DNA of 64,000 nt, taken from Corallium rubrum. Its lineage: Eukaryota; Cnidaria; Anthozoa; Scleralcyonacea; Coralliidae. Positions within the stretch are counted from its first letter, which is position 1. The number at the start of each line of letters is the position of its first letter. The DNA lies in assembly GCA_964035015.1 (NCBI GenBank), contig OZ036011.1, positions 9,900,010 to 9,964,009 of the forward strand. Reading direction: 5' to 3'. Made by a program: the position numbers and the translations under genes. Shown here piece after piece: positions 60,601-64,000 of this stretch. Below the pieces are notes generated by a model. It did no database searches and was not told the origin of the DNA. It saw only the letters and a program-made list of their open reading frames with translations.

Positions 60601-63484
60601 TTTTTGTACGCTCCCCAGCTGACTGGCTTTCGTACAAAAATTTCAGATTTTTTGTACGCTTCCACCTGACTGGCTTTCGTACAAAAATTTCTGATTTTTT
60701 GTATGCTTCCCACCTGACTGGCTTTCGTACAAAAATTTCCGATTTTTGTACGCTCCCCCACCTGACTGGCTTTCGTACAAAAATTTGATATTTTTTGTAC
60801 GCTCCCACCTGACTGGCTTTCGTACAAAAATTTCTAAGATTTTTTGTACGCACCCCACCTGTCTGGCTTTAGTACAAAAATTTCAGATTTTTTGTACGCT
60901 CCCACCTGACAGACTTTCGTACAAAAATTTCAGATTTTTTGTACGCTTCCCACCTGACAGGCTTTCGTACAAAAATTTCAGATTTTTTGTACGCTTCCCA
61001 CCTGACTGGCTTTCGTACAAAAATTTCAGATTTTTTGTACACTCCCCACCTGACTGGCTTTCGTACAAAAATTTCAGATTTTTTGTACGCTTCCCACCTG
61101 ACTGGCTTTCGTACAAAAATTTCAGATTTTTTGTACGCTTCCCACCTGACTGGCTTTCGTACAAAAATTTCAGATTTTTTGTACGCTCCCCACCTGACTG
61201 GCTTTCGTACAAAAATTTCAGATTTTTTGTACGCTTCCCACCTGACTGGCTTTCGTACAAAAATTTCAGATTTTTTGTACGCTCCCACCTGACTGGCTTT
61301 CGTACAAAAATTTCAGATTTTTTGTACGCTTCCCACCTGACTGGCTTTCGTACAAAAATTTCTGATTTTTTGTACGCTTCCCACCTGACTGGCTTTCGTA
61401 CAAAAATTTCCGATTTTTTTGTACGCTCCCACCTGACTGGCTGTCGTACAAAAATTTGATATTTTTTGTACGCTCCCCACCTGACTGGCTTTCGTACAAA
61501 AATTTCAGATTTTTTGTGCGCCCCCACCTGACTGGCTTTCGTACAAAAATTTCAGATTTTTTGTACGCTTCCCACCTGACTGGCTTTCGTACAAAAATTT
61601 CAGATTTTTTGTACGCTCCCCACCTGACTGGCTTTCGTACAAAAATTTGATATTTTTTGTACGCTCCCACCTGACTGGCTTTCGTACAAAAATTTGATAT
61701 TTTTGTACGCTCCCACCTGACTGGCTTTCGTACAAAAATTTCAGATTTTTTGTACGCTTCCCACCTGACAGGCTTTCGTACAAAAATTTCAGATTTTTTG
61801 TACGATTCCCACCTGACAGGCTTTCGTACAAAAATTTCAGATTTTTTGTACGCTCCCCACCTGACTGGCTTTCGTACAAAAATTTCAGATTTTTTGTACG
61901 ATTCCCCACCTGACTGGCTTTCGTACAAAAATTTCAGATTTTTTGTACACTTCCCACCTGACAGGCTTTCGTAGAAAAATTTCAGATTTTTTGTACGCTT
62001 CCCACCTGACTGGCTTTCGTACAAAAATTTCAGATTTTTTGTACGCTTCCCACCTGACTGGCTTTCGTACAAAAATTTCAGATTTTTTGTACGCTCCCCA
62101 CCTGACTGGCTTTCGTACAAAAATTTCAGATTTTTTGTACGCTTCCCACCTGACAGGCTTTCGTACAAAAATTTCAGATTTTTTGTACGCTTCCCACCTG
62201 ACTGGCTTTCGTACAAAAATTTCAGATTTTTTGTACGATTCCCACCTGACTGGCTTTCGTACAAAAATTTCAGATTTTTTGTACGATTCCCACCTGACAG
62301 GCTTTCGTACAAAAATTTCAGATTTTTTGTACGATTCCCACCTGACAGGCTTTCGTACAAAAATTTCAGATTTTTTGTACGCTCCCCACCTGACTGGCTT
62401 TCGTACAAAAATTTCAGATTTTTTGTACGCGCCGCACCTGACTGGCTTTCGTACAAAAATGTCAGATTTTTTGTACGATTCCCACGTGACAGGCTTTCGT
62501 ACAAAAATTTTAGATTTTTTGTACGCTCCCCACCTGACTGGCTTTCGTACAAAAATTTCAGATTTTTTGTACGCTTCCCACCTGACTGGCTTTCGTACAA
62601 AAATTTCAGATTTTTTGTACGCTCCCCACCTGACTGGCTTTCGTACAAAAATTTCAGATTTTTTGTACGATTCCCACCTGACAGGCTTTCGTACAAAAAT
62701 TTCAGATTTTTTGTACGATTCCCACCTGACAGGCTTTCGTACAAAAATTTCAGATTTTTTGTACGCTTCCCACCTGACTGGCTTTCGTACAAAAATTTCA
62801 GATTTTTTGTACGCTTCCCACCTGACTGGCTTTCGTACAAAAATTTCAGATTTTTTGTACGCTTCCCACCTGACTGGCTTTCGTACAAAAATTTCAGATT
62901 TTTTGTACGCTTTCCCACCTGACTGGCTTTCATACAAAAATTTCCGATTTTTTTGTACGCTCCCACCTGACTGGCTTTCGTACAAAAATTTCAGATTTTT
63001 TGTACGCTTCCCACCTGACAGGCTTTCGTACAAAAATTTCAGATTTTTTGTACGCTTCCCACCTGACTGGCTTTCGTACAAAAATTTCAGATTTTTTGTA
63101 CGCTCCCCACCTGACTGGCTTTCGTACAAAAATTTCAGATTTTTTGTACGCTTCCCACCTGACTGGCTTTCGTACAAAAATTTCAGATTTTTTGTACGCT
63201 TCCCACCTGACAGGCTTTCGTACAAAAATTTCAGATTTTTGTACGCTTCCCACCTGACTGGCTTTCGTACAAAAATTTCAGATTTTTTGTACGCTTCCCA
63301 CCTGACTGGCTTTCGTACAAAAATTTCAGATTTTTTGTACACTCCCCACCTGACTGGCTTTCGTACAAAAATTTCTGATTTGTTGTACGCTTCCCACCTG
63401 ACTGGCTTTCGTACAAAAATTTCCGATTTTTGGTACACTCCCCACCTGACTGGCTTTCGTACAAAAATTTCTGATTTTTTGTAC
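36627..63484. repeat. 48-bp minisatellite, main segment (about 560 units)
   Basis: 26.9 kb of nearly uninterrupted 48-mers. The consensus, in pieces, is CGTACAAAAA, TTTCAGAT, TTTTTGTACG, CTTCCCACCTGACTGGCTTT. The first and third pieces are inverted repeats (10-bp arms, 8-base loop). Variation concentrates at three places: the loop (CAGAT, CCGAT, GATAT, AAGAT, TAGAT, CTGAT, CAAAT, TCGAT), the CTTCCC/CTCCCC/CACCCC/ATTCCC site, and GACTGG/GACAGG/GACTTG/GTCTGG. Occasional 46-49 bp units shift the frame. Because 48 is a multiple of three and several frames lack stops, both strands show long false ORFs (up to 581 codons), mostly opening with TTG or GTG. It lies in RAB26-like intron 3. Confidence 0.97.
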
Positions 63485-63684
63485 NNNNNNNNNNNNNNNN
63501 NNNNNNNNNNNNNNNNNNNNNNNNNNNNNNNNNNNNNNNNNNNNNNNNNNNNNNNNNNNNNNNNNNNNNNNNNNNNNNNNNNNNNNNNNNNNNNNNNNNN
63601 NNNNNNNNNNNNNNNNNNNNNNNNNNNNNNNNNNNNNNNNNNNNNNNNNNNNNNNNNNNNNNNNNNNNNNNNNNNNNNNNNNNN
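63485..63684. other. Assembly gap (200 N)
   Basis: Exactly 200 Ns inside the minisatellite. A round number suggests a placeholder rather than a measured length. Confidence 0.99.
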
Positions 63685-64000
63685 CTGACTTGCTTTCGTA
63701 CAAAAATTTCAGATTTTTTGTACGCTTCCCACCTGACAGGCTTTCGTACAAAAATTTCAGATTTTTTGTACGCTTCCCACCTGACTGGCTTTCGTACAAA
63801 AATTTCAGATTTTTTGTACGCTTCCCACCTGACTGGCTTTCGTACAAAAATTTCAGATTTTTTGTACACTCCCCACCTGACTGGCTTTCGTACAAAAATT
63901 TCTGATTTGTTGTACGCTTCCCACCTGACTGGCTTTCGTACAAAAATTTCCGATTTTTGGTACACTCCCCACCTGACTGGCTTTCGTACAAAAATTTCTG
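63685..64000. repeat. 48-bp minisatellite, continuation after gap
   Basis: The same 48-mers run to the end of the window, so the array's right edge is not seen. The rare variants here (TTTGTTGTACGC near 63,905 and TTTTTGGTACACTCC near 63,953) also occur in the same order just before the gap (near 63,378 and 63,427). Confidence 0.95.

Noticed and set aside
37434..63438. Dozens of 100-580 codon frames with LYASHLTGFRTK or YESQSGGKRTKN repeats as a repeat-protein gene
   Set aside because: Frames exist on both strands at once, mostly lack ATG, and shift at units of irregular length. They follow from a stop-free 48-mer.
36627..64000. Regular short repeats at fixed spacing, resembling a CRISPR array
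   Set aside because: Units are head-to-tail with no unique spacers, the unit is 48 bp throughout, and the DNA is eukaryotic with spliced genes.
30589..64000. Centromeric satellite or telomere-linked repeat
   Set aside because: The array begins 49 bases inside an intron of an apparently intact gene. A centromere there is unlikely, though the right edge is not visible.

Overview
The window is genomic DNA of a multicellular animal. The genes are split by GT-AG introns, one exon is only 33 bp, and the DNA is AT-rich and dense in miniature transposons, SINEs and minisatellites. The gene content (SMG1, NUBP1, a RAB26/37-type GTPase), copia element and 5S-derived SINEs fit an invertebrate. An anthozoan cnidarian (coral or anemone) is my best guess from repeat character, but the sequence alone does not prove it. 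LAYOUT: (1) 1-13,917, plus strand: the last 14 coding exons (497 codons plus stop) of SMG1, the nonsense-mediated-decay kinase, ending in the FATC domain. Its introns hold five tandem-repeat arrays, 5S-rRNA-derived SINEs and several miniature inverted-repeat transposons. (2) 13,918-20,792: convergent intergenic DNA with no recognisable gene, packed with fold-back/MITE elements. (3) 20,793-25,987, minus strand: a complete 11-exon NUBP1 gene (319 aa), a cytosolic Fe-S cluster scaffold P-loop ATPase. (4) 25,988-28,001: the head-to-head interval between NUBP1 and the next gene, with a (TA)n tract. (5) 28,002 onward, plus strand: the first three coding exons of a RAB26/RAB37-like small GTPase. (6) From about 30,590 to the window end, inside the third intron of that gene: a minisatellite of 48-bp units, roughly 590 copies and still running at base 64,000. 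It is interrupted at 31,854-36,621 by an intact, apparently very recent Ty1/copia retrotransposon (identical 184-bp LTRs, 5-bp target duplication, uninterrupted 1,437-aa Gag-Pol). A 200-bp N gap lies at 63,485-63,684. The three genes do not form a pathway: SMG1 acts in mRNA surveillance, NUBP1 in Fe-S assembly, the Rab in vesicle traffic. Their human orthologues all lie on chromosome 16p, so the adjacency may be old linkage. The most unusual object is the 48-bp array. Each unit carries a near-perfect inverted repeat (GTACAAAAA / TTTTTGTAC) whose arms are strongly conserved while the loop varies. The unit is a multiple of three and mostly stop-free in several frames on both strands, which creates long false ORFs.
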